Part shown: positions 43,630 through 53,611 of the stretch, piece after piece
Position numbering within the stretch: the stretch's first letter is position 1
How the letters are laid out: each line of letters opens with the position of its first letter
Assembly (NCBI RefSeq): GCF_014145635.1
Contig: NZ_JACHTC010000002.1
Location: forward strand, 124,001 to 188,000
DNA: 64,000 bases
Direction: 5' to 3'
Source of the DNA: Myroides sp. WP-1
GTDB taxonomy: Bacteria > Bacteroidota > Bacteroidia > Flavobacteriales > Flavobacteriaceae
Notes under the pieces: model-generated
What the model was told of the DNA's origin: nothing
Databases searched by the model: none
What the model saw: only the letters and a program-made list of their open reading frames with translations
Program-made: the position numbers and the translations under genes

Positions 43630-46572
43630 ATGAAACAAAAAAATGTTTTCCTACTTGGTATTTTACTGTTGTTAAGTAATGCTGTTTTTGCACAATACTA
43701 CAAACAACATTACATCGCTCCAGCCCCATGGCAGTATTGGAGCACAGCAAATCAAATCGTAATAGGTACATTGTCCACCAATCCAGTTGATGTAATCCTG
43801 AAAAAGAGCGATGGAACGGAGTTGACAACTTTAACGGTTACTGCTAATAATCCCGTTTCTTATCGTTTTCAAGGTGATGCCAATGGAGTGACAAGAAATG
43901 CAATTGACACAACCTATGACGATCGAGGTTTGGTTGTAGAAGCTAGTGAGCCTGTATTAATAAACCTTAGAAATATAGCTTCTGATGCAACGATAGGATG
44001 GACCTCTTTGGGCGTTGAAAATATTAAGGGAAATGCCTCTTTAGTGAGTTTTGGTGAAGAAGGATTAGGAGTTGAGTTTCGCTTAGGTTATTATCGATCA
44101 AGTACGCAAGGATTATATGCTAATGCGCCCGTTTATGCTGTTATGGCAACTGAAGATGAAACAACAGTAGAAGTTCAACAAGGAACCAATGTAGATACTT
44201 TTGTGCTAAATGAAGGTCAAAGCAGATTGTTTAAAGCTCCTATGGGAAGTTATTTGAAGGCAAATAAATCTGTGGTTGTAAATGTTGGAAACTGGGGAGA
44301 TACGCCTGGACTTTGCGGGCCTGGAGGAATAAATGGACAAGATGGAACATTCGATCAAGTAGCTCCTGTACATATGTTAGGTAATCGCTATTTAGTCGTA
44401 CGTGGAGAAGGTTCAGTACCCAATGAAACACAACGCAATCAGCTACTAGGATCTGAACAAAGTTTAGTTGTCGCTACAAAAGACAATACAACCCTTACGA
44501 TACAAAATTATACCGCACAAGGTGTTGCTTCGGGAACATTGATTACACAGGTGCTAGCTAATGCCGGTGATTATTATTCTTTTTATCACGGCGATGGAAT
44601 CAACAAAAACTCGTCAAGTTTAATTGTATCTGATCATGAGGTTATCGTTTATGCAGGTACAGCCGTGGAGTGTGAAACCGATATTTCTACTGTTTTACCC
44701 ATAGGAGGGTGTGCCGGTTCAATCAATATACAAACCAAGAAATTTGTCAATTACAATGATAATGGACTACCTTATATGGGGTTTGCCGTTATTGAACACC
44801 AAACAGAACCCGTTTTGCTAAACAATCAAGATATTGAAACGCTAACGAATACAACTCGTGTGCCATTAGGTGATAGCGGTTTGTACATGATTACGTTTAC
44901 CCATACGTCAATCGGAAATCCCGAAAATATCATTTTGAGATCCGATCTTCCTCTTACCGTTAGTTTAGTACAACAAGGAGATGGGTTTTCTATGTCTGCG
45001 TTTTTTTCCTCTTTTGGACAAGCAGCACAAGCACCTATTGAAGTTAAACGAAATGAAAATTGTACAGTTCGTTTAGAGTCAGAAGAGGAATCAATAGAAT
45101 ATGAATGGTTTTTAAATGGAGAATCTATTGGTGTTACAACAGAATCGTATATCGATGTGACCGAAAGCGGATTATATACTGTTCGAATTAAAAAAGAATG
45201 CGGTTGGAGTAATCGTTCTTTGCCTTTAGATGTTGAGGTTATACCATGTGTTGATTTATCCATTACCAAAAGGGTAAAGTCTCAAAATGACGGATTTGCC
45301 GTTTTTGAAATTACCGTCAAGAATTTGGATGAAATTTTCGCTGATCCAAATGTAACCGTAGAGGATATCTTACCCTCTGGATATGAATTTGTTAGTTATG
45401 AAGCGGATAAGGGAACCTATGATGCTTCTACTGGTAAATGGAGTATTGGTGAATTGGCTCCACAAGAGGAAGTGAAACTAGAGATCAGAGTCAAGATCGT
45501 TGAAGAAGGAGAATACCTCAATAAAGCAACAGTAGAAGGTGAGGCTATTGATCCAAATATGGATAATAACACCGCTGAAGCCATTATAACACTAGGGAAA
45601 TTGTCGTTTACTAAAAAGGCGGTCGACTTAGAATACAATCGAATTGGCGATAAGATCGAGTATGAAATTGTTGTAAAAAACGTAGGAGAAACCCTCGTTA
45701 CAGCTATTGAAATTACAGATGATAATGCAGATACTGGTTCGTTGAGACCAGCTAAAATTGCTGAATTAACACCTGGTGAAACAGTAACTGTTACGGCATA
45801 TCACACCATTACAGAAGCCGATTTTAGAGCAAAAACGGTTGTTAATCAAGCGACGTTGGTTGCTCAAACAACAACCGGAACGATGACAAAGGTATCTGAT
45901 GACCCTAAAACACCGCAACAAGATGATCCTACTATTACAGCCATTCTATATCAAGCAGATTTACACGCAACAAAAGATGATGGTTTGACTTATTATACCC
46001 CTGGTCAAGAAACAACATATCGCATTGTAGTAGAAAATAAAGGACCAGGATCTGCGGTTGATGTAGAGGTAGTAGATCAAATGCCAGAAGGAGTAATCGA
46101 TATGCGCTGGAGTAGCTCGCAAGGTACTTCAGGTAGTGGTGATTTATTCGATACAATTGCTCGATTGGATGTGGGTGATTCCGTGACTTATGAAGTGACG
46201 TTAACCATCCCTCTAACCAATGTAAAAACCTTTATTAATATTGTAACGGTTGAGGCTCCAGAAAATGAAGATCCTGTTGAGGCTTGTGATACATGCATGG
46301 ATATAAACTATCAAAAAGTGTTTATTCCAAGGGGAATATCGCCCAATGGAGATGGTGCAAATGATTTCTTGGATTTGACAAATTACAACGTCCAGAACAT
46401 TAAAATATTTAATCGCTTGGGGCAAATTGTCTACGAAAAAGGGAAGTATGAAAAAGAATGGTTTGGTCAATCAAACTCAGGAAATAAACTATTGCCATCA
46501 GGGACGTATTTCTACGTGATGAAAAACATCCTGAATGATGTCTATACCGGTTGGATTTACCTCCAATACTAG
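43630..46572 (+). CDS. T9SS surface protein with IgGFc-binding-like, DUF11 and CHU_C domains
   Basis: This 980-residue protein has a signal peptide ending in VFAQ (residue 21). Residues 22-470 resemble the IgGFc-binding-protein N-terminal beta region (YAVMATEDETTVEVQQ, GQSRLFKAPMGSYLKANKSVVVNVGNWG, DQVAPVHMLGNRYLVVRG). An Ig-like piece follows at about 480-535, then three DUF11 repeats (about 540-654, 655-765, 773-885). The C-terminus is a CHU_C gliding-type domain: FIPRGISPNGDGANDFLDL, then IKIFNRLGQIVYEK and a terminal strand. Unlike the 25.3-kb cargo, no PorP/SprF gene lies beside it. Role unknown; surface attachment is likely. Confidence 0.82.
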   Translation: MKQKNVFLLGILLLLSNAVFAQYYKQHYIAPAPWQYWSTANQIVIGTLSTNPVDVILKKSDGTELTTLTVTANNPVSYRFQGDANGVTRNAIDTTYDDRGLVVEASEPVLINLRNIASDATIGWTSLGVENIKGNASLVSFGEEGLGVEFRLGYYRSSTQGLYANAPVYAVMATEDETTVEVQQGTNVDTFVLNEGQSRLFKAPMGSYLKANKSVVVNVGNWGDTPGLCGPGGINGQDGTFDQVAPVHMLGNRYLVVRGEGSVPNETQRNQLLGSEQSLVVATKDNTTLTIQNYTAQGVASGTLITQVLANAGDYYSFYHGDGINKNSSSLIVSDHEVIVYAGTAVECETDISTVLPIGGCAGSINIQTKKFVNYNDNGLPYMGFAVIEHQTEPVLLNNQDIETLTNTTRVPLGDSGLYMITFTHTSIGNPENIILRSDLPLTVSLVQQGDGFSMSAFFSSFGQAAQAPIEVKRNENCTVRLESEEESIEYEWFLNGESIGVTTESYIDVTESGLYTVRIKKECGWSNRSLPLDVEVIPCVDLSITKRVKSQNDGFAVFEITVKNLDEIFADPNVTVEDILPSGYEFVSYEADKGTYDASTGKWSIGELAPQEEVKLEIRVKIVEEGEYLNKATVEGEAIDPNMDNNTAEAIITLGKLSFTKKAVDLEYNRIGDKIEYEIVVKNVGETLVTAIEITDDNADTGSLRPAKIAELTPGETVTVTAYHTITEADFRAKTVVNQATLVAQTTTGTMTKVSDDPKTPQQDDPTITAILYQADLHATKDDGLTYYTPGQETTYRIVVENKGPGSAVDVEVVDQMPEGVIDMRWSSSQGTSGSGDLFDTIARLDVGDSVTYEVTLTIPLTNVKTFINIVTVEAPENEDPVEACDTCMDINYQKVFIPRGISPNGDGANDFLDLTNYNVQNIKIFNRLGQIVYEKGKYEKEWFGQSNSGNKLLPSGTYFYVMKNILNDVYTGWIYLQY

Positions 46573-46606
46573 TGCTTAAATCATGCGTTTTAAGTTTATA
46601 TTTCGA

Positions 46607-46641
46607 AAAGCTGCCTTGTAATCACAAGGCAGCTTTTTTTG
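46607..46641 (+). terminator. Terminator of the DUF11 surface gene
   Basis: A stem of about 13 bp (core GCTGCCTTGT / ACAAGGCAGC) with a 4-nt loop is followed by seven T. Confidence 0.92.
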
Positions 46642-46873
46642 TAGTTTTTACTTCTGATAAAATGGTTTCTTAAAAAATATGTTGTTTCAATAACTTGTAA
46701 AAAGAATAATTAAAAAAATGATATAAAATAATGGAACTTGTTTAGATTTTTTCTAAAAAGAAGAAGAATTGTTTCTAAATCTTCTTTTTGGATGTTAAAG
46801 TGTGTATTAAAAATTTGTCAAATTATTATATATTTATATATTTACTATATGTGAAATAAAATAATAGTTAATT
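46642..46873. other. AT-rich gap upstream of the FadL-type porin
   Basis: About 230 bp, part of a 301-bp gap between genes. It is extremely AT-rich, with TATATTTATATATTTAC runs near 46826-46848 that resemble a -7 region without an exact match. I see no coding frame. Confidence 0.45.
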
Positions 46874-48124
46874 ATGATAAAAAAGGTATTGTCATTGTCT
46901 CTTTTAACCCTAATTACCGCATCGACGTATGCAGGTGGTTATCGCGTTAGTATGCAAGGAAATAGACAACTTGCAATGGGGCATGCTGGTGTGGCTGTTA
47001 TTAGTAGTGGTGCGGAATCTCTATTTTTTAACCCCGCGGCATCGGTTTATCTAGATGATAAGTTTAATTTCTCAGCGGGGATGAATTATCTAGTCGCGGA
47101 TACAAAGTTTCAAAACGAAACATATGGTTGGGAAAATGATACGCGTAACCCTGGAACCCCATTTTATCTGTACGGTACCTATAAGGCAACCGATTGGTTG
47201 ACCGTTGGGTTAGCTGTTTATACGCCTTATGGAAGTGCGGTAGACTGGGATAGGGATTGGCAAGGTTCGCATCTAGTCAATAACATCGACTTAAAAGCCT
47301 TTTACTTTCAACCTACAATTGCTGTTAAAGTTAGTAAACACTTTAGTTTTGGCGGGGGACCTATCTTCGTTAATGGAGGGGTAACCTTTGATCGAAATGT
47401 TTCTCGAAGCATGACCAATGAAGAAGGGAAGCGTACAAGTGTAGAAATTGAAGCGAAAAATGTTACTGCTTGGGGATGGACTGCTGGATATTTGGTGAAT
47501 GTAGACGACCATTTGCGCTTAGGGATGAATTATCGCTCTAAAGTGATTATGAAAGAAAACAGTGGAAAAGCAAAATTCTCAAATGCACCTGCTTTTGGAG
47601 CAGCCATGTTTAAAGATGGAAAAATTAAAGCCGAAATGCCTCTTCCTGCAGAGTTAACGGTGGGTGCTTCGTATTCTTGGGATAAATGGGTGTTGGCTTT
47701 TGATTATAATAGAACATTCTGGAAAGTATATGACGCCTTGGTTATCGATTTCGTAGATAGCCCGTTGGGAACTTCAGTTAATGCAAGAAATTACAAAGAC
47801 TCTAGTACCTATCGCTTTGGAGCGCAATATGCAGTAAATGATCAATTAACGCTTAGAGCTGGATGGTATTATGATGAAAGTCCGGTTCAAGAAGGATATT
47901 TCGCACCAGAAACACCGAGAAATGATTCTAGAGCCTATACAGGTGGTTTAACTTATAAATTTAAAAATGGTATTGGAGTTGACCTAGTGTTCTCTTATCT
48001 ACATTTTAGTGATACACATAATTCATATGATTACTACCATGAAGATGGACAAAATGTCTCTTTTGGCGGAACATATAAATCTGCAGTAACTAGTGGTGGT
48101 ATAGGAATTACCTATAGTTTTTAA
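46874..48124 (+). CDS. OmpP1/FadL family outer-membrane transporter
   Basis: This 416-residue barrel has a signal peptide ending TASTYA (residue 20) and the family N-terminal hatch block GGYRVSMQGNRQLAMGHAGVAVISSGAESLFFNPAA. The body alternates strands (TDWLTVGLAVYTPYGSAVDWDRDW and later) and ends with an aromatic strand (SGGIGITYSF). FadL-type channels pass long-chain fatty acids or other hydrophobic compounds. It is 17 bp from the SGNH lipoprotein gene, so the two may work on the same lipid-like substrate. Confidence 0.93.
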   Translation: MIKKVLSLSLLTLITASTYAGGYRVSMQGNRQLAMGHAGVAVISSGAESLFFNPAASVYLDDKFNFSAGMNYLVADTKFQNETYGWENDTRNPGTPFYLYGTYKATDWLTVGLAVYTPYGSAVDWDRDWQGSHLVNNIDLKAFYFQPTIAVKVSKHFSFGGGPIFVNGGVTFDRNVSRSMTNEEGKRTSVEIEAKNVTAWGWTAGYLVNVDDHLRLGMNYRSKVIMKENSGKAKFSNAPAFGAAMFKDGKIKAEMPLPAELTVGASYSWDKWVLAFDYNRTFWKVYDALVIDFVDSPLGTSVNARNYKDSSTYRFGAQYAVNDQLTLRAGWYYDESPVQEGYFAPETPRNDSRAYTGGLTYKFKNGIGVDLVFSYLHFSDTHNSYDYYHEDGQNVSFGGTYKSAVTSGGIGITYSF

Positions 48125-48141
48125 TGATAAAATGATTTAAG

Positions 48142-49761
48142 ATGAAAAGAAAATATTTATATATCGCTCCTGTTTTGGCTTTCTTAGCGGCCTCTTGTGA
48201 GCCTTCTATTAAAGATGAAATAAATTCGGAAACTTATTATGCTGGTGAGGCAGATTTCTCTTCTTATGTAGCTATTGGAAATTCTCTAACAGCGGGTTAT
48301 ATGGATGGAACACTTTACCGCTCTGGACAAAAGAACTCTTTTCCCAATATACTAGCACAGCAATTTAAAATTGTCGGAGGAGGTGAATTTACGCAACCCC
48401 CTTTAGATGATGATACAAATGATGTTGGAGGAATGCTAGTCGGTGGAGTTTCGATGCCTGGTTTTGATACAAAACTTGTGATGAATATGTCTACAAGTAG
48501 CCCTGAAAATAAATCGGGAACTGTAACGTTAGACGTAACCAAGAAAAGTCAAAAAGCCTATCACAATGCAGGAGTGCCTGGAGCAAAAACATTTCATTTG
48601 ATCGCTCCCGGTTACGGAAGTTTGAGCAATTTACAACAAGGGAAAGCCAATCCTTATTTTGTGCGTACTGCTACTTCAGATGAAACAACAGTAATGGCTG
48701 ATGTGATGAGTTTAAAACCAACGTTTTTTACCAATTGGATTGGTGCTAACGATGTTTTAGCTTACGCTACCTCTGGTGGTGAAGGAGTTGATCAAAACGA
48801 ACAGGCAAATGGAACTGATTTGACGCAATATGGAGGTAATGATATTACACATGTAGGAGTGTTTAAAGTAGCTTACGAAGGAATCGTTACTACTTTGACA
48901 AGTGGTGGAGCAAAAGGAGTATTAGCTACTGTTCCTGATGTAACGACAATTCCATACTTTACGACAGTACCGTATAACCCAATTACAGCTGATGCTGTTG
49001 TAAAACCTGGACAAACACCAGAAGCTGTGTTTGATCAGTTGAATATGTTAGTCGGAATGTTTAAAGAAATCTTAGGGCAATTTGGTCAAGGAGATCGCTT
49101 GCAGTTGTTAGATAAAGACAAAGCAAACCCTCTGTTGATTCAAGATAAAACGCTGGCAAATTTAGAACCGCAAATCGCAGGTACTATTAAATTTTTAGTG
49201 GCATCTGGAAAATTCCCTTTCCCTATTACTGATGCTGAAATTGCCTTTATCGCTAAAAGTTTTGGACAAGCAAGACACGCTACGCAAAAAGATTTAATGC
49301 TATTGACAAGTAGAGCTCAAATTGGTGCTTCTTTTAATACCGGAAACCCGACAATGGACGCCATGCTGATTAAAGGTATTACCTTCCCAATTGACGATAA
49401 GTATGTATTAAATACCGTAGAACAACAGAAAGTTCAAGCTGCTACAATTGCGTTCAATACGATTATTAAATCTGTAGCAAACGAGAAAGGATTAGCTGTT
49501 GCAGATATGAATGAGTTGATGCGTAAAGCAGTAAGCGGGTTAAGAGTCGAAGATGGACAAATTTATACCGCAGACTACTTTAAAGGAATGGGGAACCTAA
49601 ACACCGTGTTGTTTTCACTTGATGGAGTGCACTTAAATCCTAGAGGGTATGCTTTTATAGCTGCAGAAATCTTACGCGTGATTAACAACCACTACAACGC
49701 AAATATCCCCTTGGTTAATCCAGCTGTTTATCCTGGACCAACCTTAGTACTTCAGAACTAA
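48142..49761 (+). CDS. SGNH/GDSL-hydrolase-like lipoprotein
   Basis: This 539-residue lipoprotein has a lipobox ending at Cys19 (LAASC). The SGNH blocks are present: the nucleophile Ser48 in YVAIGNSLTAGYMDG, block III in NWIGANDVLAYA, and the Asp494-x-x-His497 pair in SLDGVHLNPRGYAF. The long middle carries extra helices typical of Bacteroidota members. Such enzymes are esterases or lipases, and the FadL porin next to it supports a hydrolysis-then-uptake role; this is inference. Spacing to the next gene is 11 bp. Confidence 0.9.
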   Translation: MKRKYLYIAPVLAFLAASCEPSIKDEINSETYYAGEADFSSYVAIGNSLTAGYMDGTLYRSGQKNSFPNILAQQFKIVGGGEFTQPPLDDDTNDVGGMLVGGVSMPGFDTKLVMNMSTSSPENKSGTVTLDVTKKSQKAYHNAGVPGAKTFHLIAPGYGSLSNLQQGKANPYFVRTATSDETTVMADVMSLKPTFFTNWIGANDVLAYATSGGEGVDQNEQANGTDLTQYGGNDITHVGVFKVAYEGIVTTLTSGGAKGVLATVPDVTTIPYFTTVPYNPITADAVVKPGQTPEAVFDQLNMLVGMFKEILGQFGQGDRLQLLDKDKANPLLIQDKTLANLEPQIAGTIKFLVASGKFPFPITDAEIAFIAKSFGQARHATQKDLMLLTSRAQIGASFNTGNPTMDAMLIKGITFPIDDKYVLNTVEQQKVQAATIAFNTIIKSVANEKGLAVADMNELMRKAVSGLRVEDGQIYTADYFKGMGNLNTVLFSLDGVHLNPRGYAFIAAEILRVINNHYNANIPLVNPAVYPGPTLVLQN

Positions 49762-49772
49762 AAAGAAAAAAT

Positions 49773-50129
49773 ATGAGTTTTATTATTCGATTATTAGTTA
49801 CAACTGCCTTGGTCGTTTTCCTTTGTTGGTTGCTTCCAGGTGTTCACGTTACCGGATGGACTTCCGCACTTTGGGTTGCTGTGGTAATGGGGTTGCTCAA
49901 TGTGTTTTTAAGACCTGTTTTGGTTTTTATGACACTGCCTGCTACTCTTGTGACCATGGGGCTATTTCTTTTCGTTATCAATGCAATCATCATTATGCTC
50001 AGTGCTTATTTTGTTGATGGATTTCAAGTGGACGGATTTTGGTATGCCTTGTTATTCAGCTTAATCCTCGTGTTTTGCCAATCGATAGTAAATGGGATTT
50101 TCTTAAAAGGAGAACCAAGAAAGATGTAA
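49773..50129 (+). CDS. Phage-holin-4-like small membrane protein
   Basis: This 118-residue protein is almost entirely four membrane helices, with the family block LWVAVVMGLLNVFLRPVLVFMTLPATLVTMGLFLFVINAIIIML. It matches the phage_holin_4_2 family, which despite its name is a common chromosomal protein of unknown function in many bacteria. No lysis gene or phage gene is near, so a phage origin is not supported. It follows the SGNH gene by 11 bp and may be in its transcript. Confidence 0.85.
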   Translation: MSFIIRLLVTTALVVFLCWLLPGVHVTGWTSALWVAVVMGLLNVFLRPVLVFMTLPATLVTMGLFLFVINAIIIMLSAYFVDGFQVDGFWYALLFSLILVFCQSIVNGIFLKGEPRKM

Positions 50130-50164
50130 AAAATTTAATAGTTGAAAGACAAACACTTAAAAAG

Positions 50165-50195
50165 TTGGACGGGTTGTAAAAATAATTTATTTTTG
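50165..50195 (+). promoter_or_regulatory. Promoter of tig (TTG - 20 nt - TATTTTTG)
   Basis: A TTG at 50165-50167 and a perfect -7 box TATTTTTG at 50188-50195 are separated by 20 nt, close to the Bacteroidota consensus. The start codon follows 32 nt later. Confidence 0.8.
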
Positions 50196-50227
50196 CAACC
50201 CAATTTTATATGTAAATACATCAAAAA

Positions 50228-51553
50228 ATGAATATTACAAGAAATAATGTAGATGCTCTTAATGCAATTGTTACTATTGAACTTGCAAAAGAAGATTACC
50301 AAGGTAATGTAGATACTGTGTTATCTAACTACAAAAAGAACGCAAATGTTCCTGGATTTAGAAAAGGTGCTGTACCGATGAGTTTAATTCAAAAACAATA
50401 CGGAAAATCAGTATTGTTTGAAGAAGTAAACAAAATGTTGCAAGAGAAATTGAATAATTTTCTTGTAGATGAAAAATTAGATATTTTAGGAAATCCTCTT
50501 CCTGTAATGGATGAGAACTTTGACTGGGACGCCGATGTATTAAAATTTGATTTTGAATTAGGTTTAGCTCCTGAGTTTTCAGTAGACTTAGAAGGAAAAT
50601 CAAATGTAACTAAATTTAATATCGTTGCTGATGAGGCGATGTTAGATGAACAAGTTGAATACATTCAAAAACAATACGGGAAATTAGTATCGAAAGAAGC
50701 TGTTGAAGAAACTTCTGAATTAGTAGGTACTTTTACAAACGAAGAAGAAGGAATCAACAAAGATGTAACAATCGCTGTTGCTGATTTCAGAACAAAAACG
50801 AACCAAAAGAAATTCTTAAACAAAAAAGTTGGTGATCAAGTTACTGTAAACACAAAAGGTTTATTCGAAGACGATCACAAATTAATGGATGTTCTAGGAA
50901 TTGATCACGATAAAGTTCACGGATTAGAAGTTGATGTTGTATTTACAATCAATGAAATCAACGAATCTGAAAAAGCAGAATTAAACCAAGAACTTTTCGA
51001 TAAATTGTTTGGTAAAGATGTTGTTACTTCTGTAGAGCAATTAAAAGAAAAAATCAAAGAAGATGCTGAAAAACAATTCGCTTCTCAAGCAGATCAAAAA
51101 TTCTTAAACGATGTTTTTGAATCATTGTTAGAAACAACTTCTTTTGAATTGCCTTCAACATTCTTGAAAAAATGGTTAATGACTGCTGGTGATACTCCAA
51201 TGACTGCTGAACAAGCTGCTGATGAGTATGAAAAATCAGAAAAAGGGTTACGTTACCAATTAATCGAAGGAAAAGTAATGACTCAATACGAGTTACAATT
51301 GACTTTTGAAGATATCAAAGCGTATACTACTAAATTAATCAAAGAACAGTTGGCTCAATTTGGTCAAACTGAACCAGATGATAAAACAGTTGAAGATATC
51401 GTAGCTAGAGTTATGTCAAACCAAGATGAGGTAAGACGTATTTCTGAACAAGCAATGAACGAAAAAATGTTAGCTTTATTTACAGATAAAGTAAAAGCAA
51501 AAGTGAAAGAAGTTTCTTACAAAGATTTCGTTAAGGAAATGTACGGAGAATAA
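50228..51553 (+). CDS. tig: Trigger factor
   Basis: This 441-residue ribosome-bound chaperone has the N-terminal ribosome-docking signature GFRKGAVPMSLIQKQYG near residue 43. The middle PPIase-like region (about residues 150-240) is degenerate, as is common in Bacteroidota, and the C-terminal arms are helical. Trigger factor shields nascent chains. It has its own promoter and a hairpin terminator, and clpP and clpX follow, which is the typical tig-clpP-clpX order. Confidence 0.95.
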   Translation: MNITRNNVDALNAIVTIELAKEDYQGNVDTVLSNYKKNANVPGFRKGAVPMSLIQKQYGKSVLFEEVNKMLQEKLNNFLVDEKLDILGNPLPVMDENFDWDADVLKFDFELGLAPEFSVDLEGKSNVTKFNIVADEAMLDEQVEYIQKQYGKLVSKEAVEETSELVGTFTNEEEGINKDVTIAVADFRTKTNQKKFLNKKVGDQVTVNTKGLFEDDHKLMDVLGIDHDKVHGLEVDVVFTINEINESEKAELNQELFDKLFGKDVVTSVEQLKEKIKEDAEKQFASQADQKFLNDVFESLLETTSFELPSTFLKKWLMTAGDTPMTAEQAADEYEKSEKGLRYQLIEGKVMTQYELQLTFEDIKAYTTKLIKEQLAQFGQTEPDDKTVEDIVARVMSNQDEVRRISEQAMNEKMLALFTDKVKAKVKEVSYKDFVKEMYGE

Positions 51554-51572
51554 TTCTTTCCTGAAAAATAAG

Positions 51573-51580
51573 TATATTTG
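51573..51580 (+). promoter_or_regulatory. Candidate -7 box (TATATTTG) for clpP just before the tig terminator
   Basis: A perfect TAnnTTTG lies immediately before the tig hairpin (51581-51606). The expected start near 51585 would fall inside the left arm, so the new transcript could not form the full hairpin. No TTG is placed at -33. Confidence 0.45.
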
Positions 51581-51615
51581 AGCGTCTATTTGAATGAATA
51601 GACGCTTATTTTTTT
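51581..51615 (+). terminator. Terminator of tig
   Basis: A 10-bp perfect stem (AGCGTCTATT / AATAGACGCT) with a 6-nt loop is followed by TA and then a T run. Confidence 0.9.
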
Positions 51616-51636
51616 AATCATAAAAAGCAAAAGTTT

Positions 51637-52296
51637 ATGGACTACGGAAAAGAATTTCAAAAATATGCGACCAAGCATCACGGTATAAATAGTATGTATT
51701 ACGATAAAATCGTAAGTAGTATGACTCCTTACATCATTGAAGAACGCCAAATGAACGTCGCTTCAATGGATGTGTTTTCACGTTTAATGATGGATCGTAT
51801 CATTTTTTTAGGAACTGCAATTGACGATTATGTGGCTAATATCATTCAAGCACAATTGTTGTTCTTGTCTAGTGTTGATAATGAAAAAGACATTAGTATT
51901 TACGTGAATTCTCCAGGTGGAGGAGTATATGCTGGTTTAGGTATTTACGATACAATGCAATTTATTAAGCCAGATGTAGCTACAATTTGTACAGGAATGG
52001 CAGCTTCAATGGGTGCTGTTTTACTTTGTGCTGGTGCAGATGGCAAACGTTCGGCTTTACCGCATTCGCGTGTAATGATTCACCAACCTTTAGGTGGAGC
52101 TCAAGGTCAAGCGTCTGATATCGAAATTACAGCAAGAGAAATTTTAAAATTAAAAGACGAATTGTATCAAATCATCGCTAAACATTCTGGACAATCTATG
52201 GAGAAAGTACATCACGACAGTGATAGAGATTATTGGATGATTGCAGAAGAGGCAAAAGCCTACGGTATGATTGATGAGGTACTAATTAGAGAATAA
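51637..52296 (+). CDS. clpP: ATP-dependent Clp protease, proteolytic subunit
   Basis: This 219-residue serine protease subunit forms the double-heptamer chamber. The nucleophile is Ser124 in [10 protein letters not shown] and the histidine is His149 in [21 protein letters not shown]. The N-terminal part includes the hydrophobic-pocket segment [19 protein letters not shown] that docks ClpX. Length is normal. clpX starts 3 bp after its stop. The pair degrades tagged and misfolded proteins. Confidence 0.97.
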   Translation: MDYGKEFQKYATKHHGINSMYYDKIVSSMTPYIIEERQMNVASMDVFSRLMMDRIIFLGTAIDDYVANIIQAQLLFLSSVDNEKDISIYVNSPGGGVYAGLGIYDTMQFIKPDVATICTGMAASMGAVLLCAGADGKRSALPHSRVMIHQPLGGAQGQASDIEITAREILKLKDELYQIIAKHSGQSMEKVHHDSDRDYWMIAEEAKAYGMIDEVLIRE

Positions 52297-52299
52297 TTT

Positions 52300-53541
52300 A
52301 TGGCTAAAGAAGAGATGAGATGTTCGTTTTGTGGACGTCCAAAATCAGAAACGAATATTCTTATAGCAGGAATTGATGCACATATCTGTGATCGTTGTGT
52401 GGATCAAGCTTATGGGATCGTTCTTGAAGAAGAAGATGCCAAGCATTTAGAGGGGTTGTCTAATGCATTGTTGCTAAAGAAACCTATGGAAATAAGAGCC
52501 TTTTTAGATGAATATGTGATCGGTCAGGATCAAACGAAGAAGGTTATGGCTGTAGCAGTTTATAATCACTATAAACGCCTGTTGCAAGAAATAAATGGGG
52601 AAGATGAAGATATTGAAATCGAAAAGAGCAATATCTTGATGGTCGGACAAACAGGAACAGGTAAAACATTAGTAGCGAAAACAATTGCCAAAATGTTGAA
52701 TGTGCCTTTAGCGATTGTTGATGCGACTGTTTTGACGGAAGCAGGATATGTAGGAGAAGATGTGGAAGGAATCTTAACCAAGTTGTTACAAGCTGCAGAT
52801 TACGATGTAGAAAAAGCAGAACGCGGAATTATTTTTATTGACGAAATAGATAAGATTGCACGTAAAAGTGATAATCCTTCTATTACACGTGACGTGTCTG
52901 GAGAAGGAGTACAACAAGCATTGTTGAAACTATTAGAAGGAAGTATTGTTAATGTGCCACCTAAAGGTGGACGCAAACACCCAGATCAAAAATTTATCGA
53001 AGTAAATACAAAGAATATTCTATTTATTGCTGGTGGAGCTTTTGATGGTATTGAACGCATTATTTCTAAACGCTTGAATTTCCAGGCGGTAGGTTATAGC
53101 TCAATCAAAGAGGGAGATAAAGTTGATCGTACGAATTTGATGCAGTACATCATTCCTAAAGATGTAAAAGACTTTGGATTGATACCCGAGATTATTGGGC
53201 GTTTACCAGTTTTAACCTATATGAATCCGTTGGATAAAGAAACGCTTCGAGCAATTCTTACTGAACCTAAAAACGCTTTAATTAAACAATATGTGAAATT
53301 ATTTGACATGGATAATATTGCTTTCTCTATTACAGACGAAGCTTTAGATTACATTGTGGATAAAGCATTAGAGTATAAATTAGGTGCAAGAGGTTTGCGT
53401 TCGCTTTGCGAGGCGATTTTAACAGATGCGATGTACGAGCTACCAAGTAAAGAAGAAGTGACAGAATTAGTCGTTGATTTGGCTTATACGGAGCAAGCGT
53501 TGAATAAAAACTTAATGCAAAGATTAGAAGCGGCAAGTTAG
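52300..53541 (+). CDS. clpX: ATP-dependent Clp protease ATP-binding subunit ClpX
   Basis: This 413-residue AAA+ unfoldase begins with a zinc-binding domain with four cysteines: Cys8 and Cys11, then Cys30 and Cys33. The Walker A motif GQTGTGKT is at about 115-122, Walker B is [10 protein letters not shown], and the pore and IGF-type loops lie in the following region. The C-terminal helical subdomain contains [14 protein letters not shown] (arginine sensor). It unfolds substrates and feeds them to ClpP. Length is normal. Confidence 0.97.
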   Translation: MAKEEMRCSFCGRPKSETNILIAGIDAHICDRCVDQAYGIVLEEEDAKHLEGLSNALLLKKPMEIRAFLDEYVIGQDQTKKVMAVAVYNHYKRLLQEINGEDEDIEIEKSNILMVGQTGTGKTLVAKTIAKMLNVPLAIVDATVLTEAGYVGEDVEGILTKLLQAADYDVEKAERGIIFIDEIDKIARKSDNPSITRDVSGEGVQQALLKLLEGSIVNVPPKGGRKHPDQKFIEVNTKNILFIAGGAFDGIERIISKRLNFQAVGYSSIKEGDKVDRTNLMQYIIPKDVKDFGLIPEIIGRLPVLTYMNPLDKETLRAILTEPKNALIKQYVKLFDMDNIAFSITDEALDYIVDKALEYKLGARGLRSLCEAILTDAMYELPSKEEVTELVVDLAYTEQALNKNLMQRLEAAS

Positions 53542-53574
53542 TCGTTGAACGTCGAAATAAAGGAATAAAGGAAT

Positions 53575-53611
53575 AAAGGAATCCAATACTTGTATTGGAT
53601 TCCTTTTTTTG
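53575..53611 (+). terminator. Terminator of the clpP-clpX unit
   Basis: A 14-bp perfect stem (AAAGGAATCCAATA and its complement) with a CTTG loop is followed by a T run. Three copies of an AAAGGAAT unit precede or overlap the left arm (53559-53581). Confidence 0.93.

Noticed and set aside
49773..50129. Prophage or lysis module suggested by the holin-like name
   Set aside because: No other phage gene is near; the family is a common chromosomal one despite its name.
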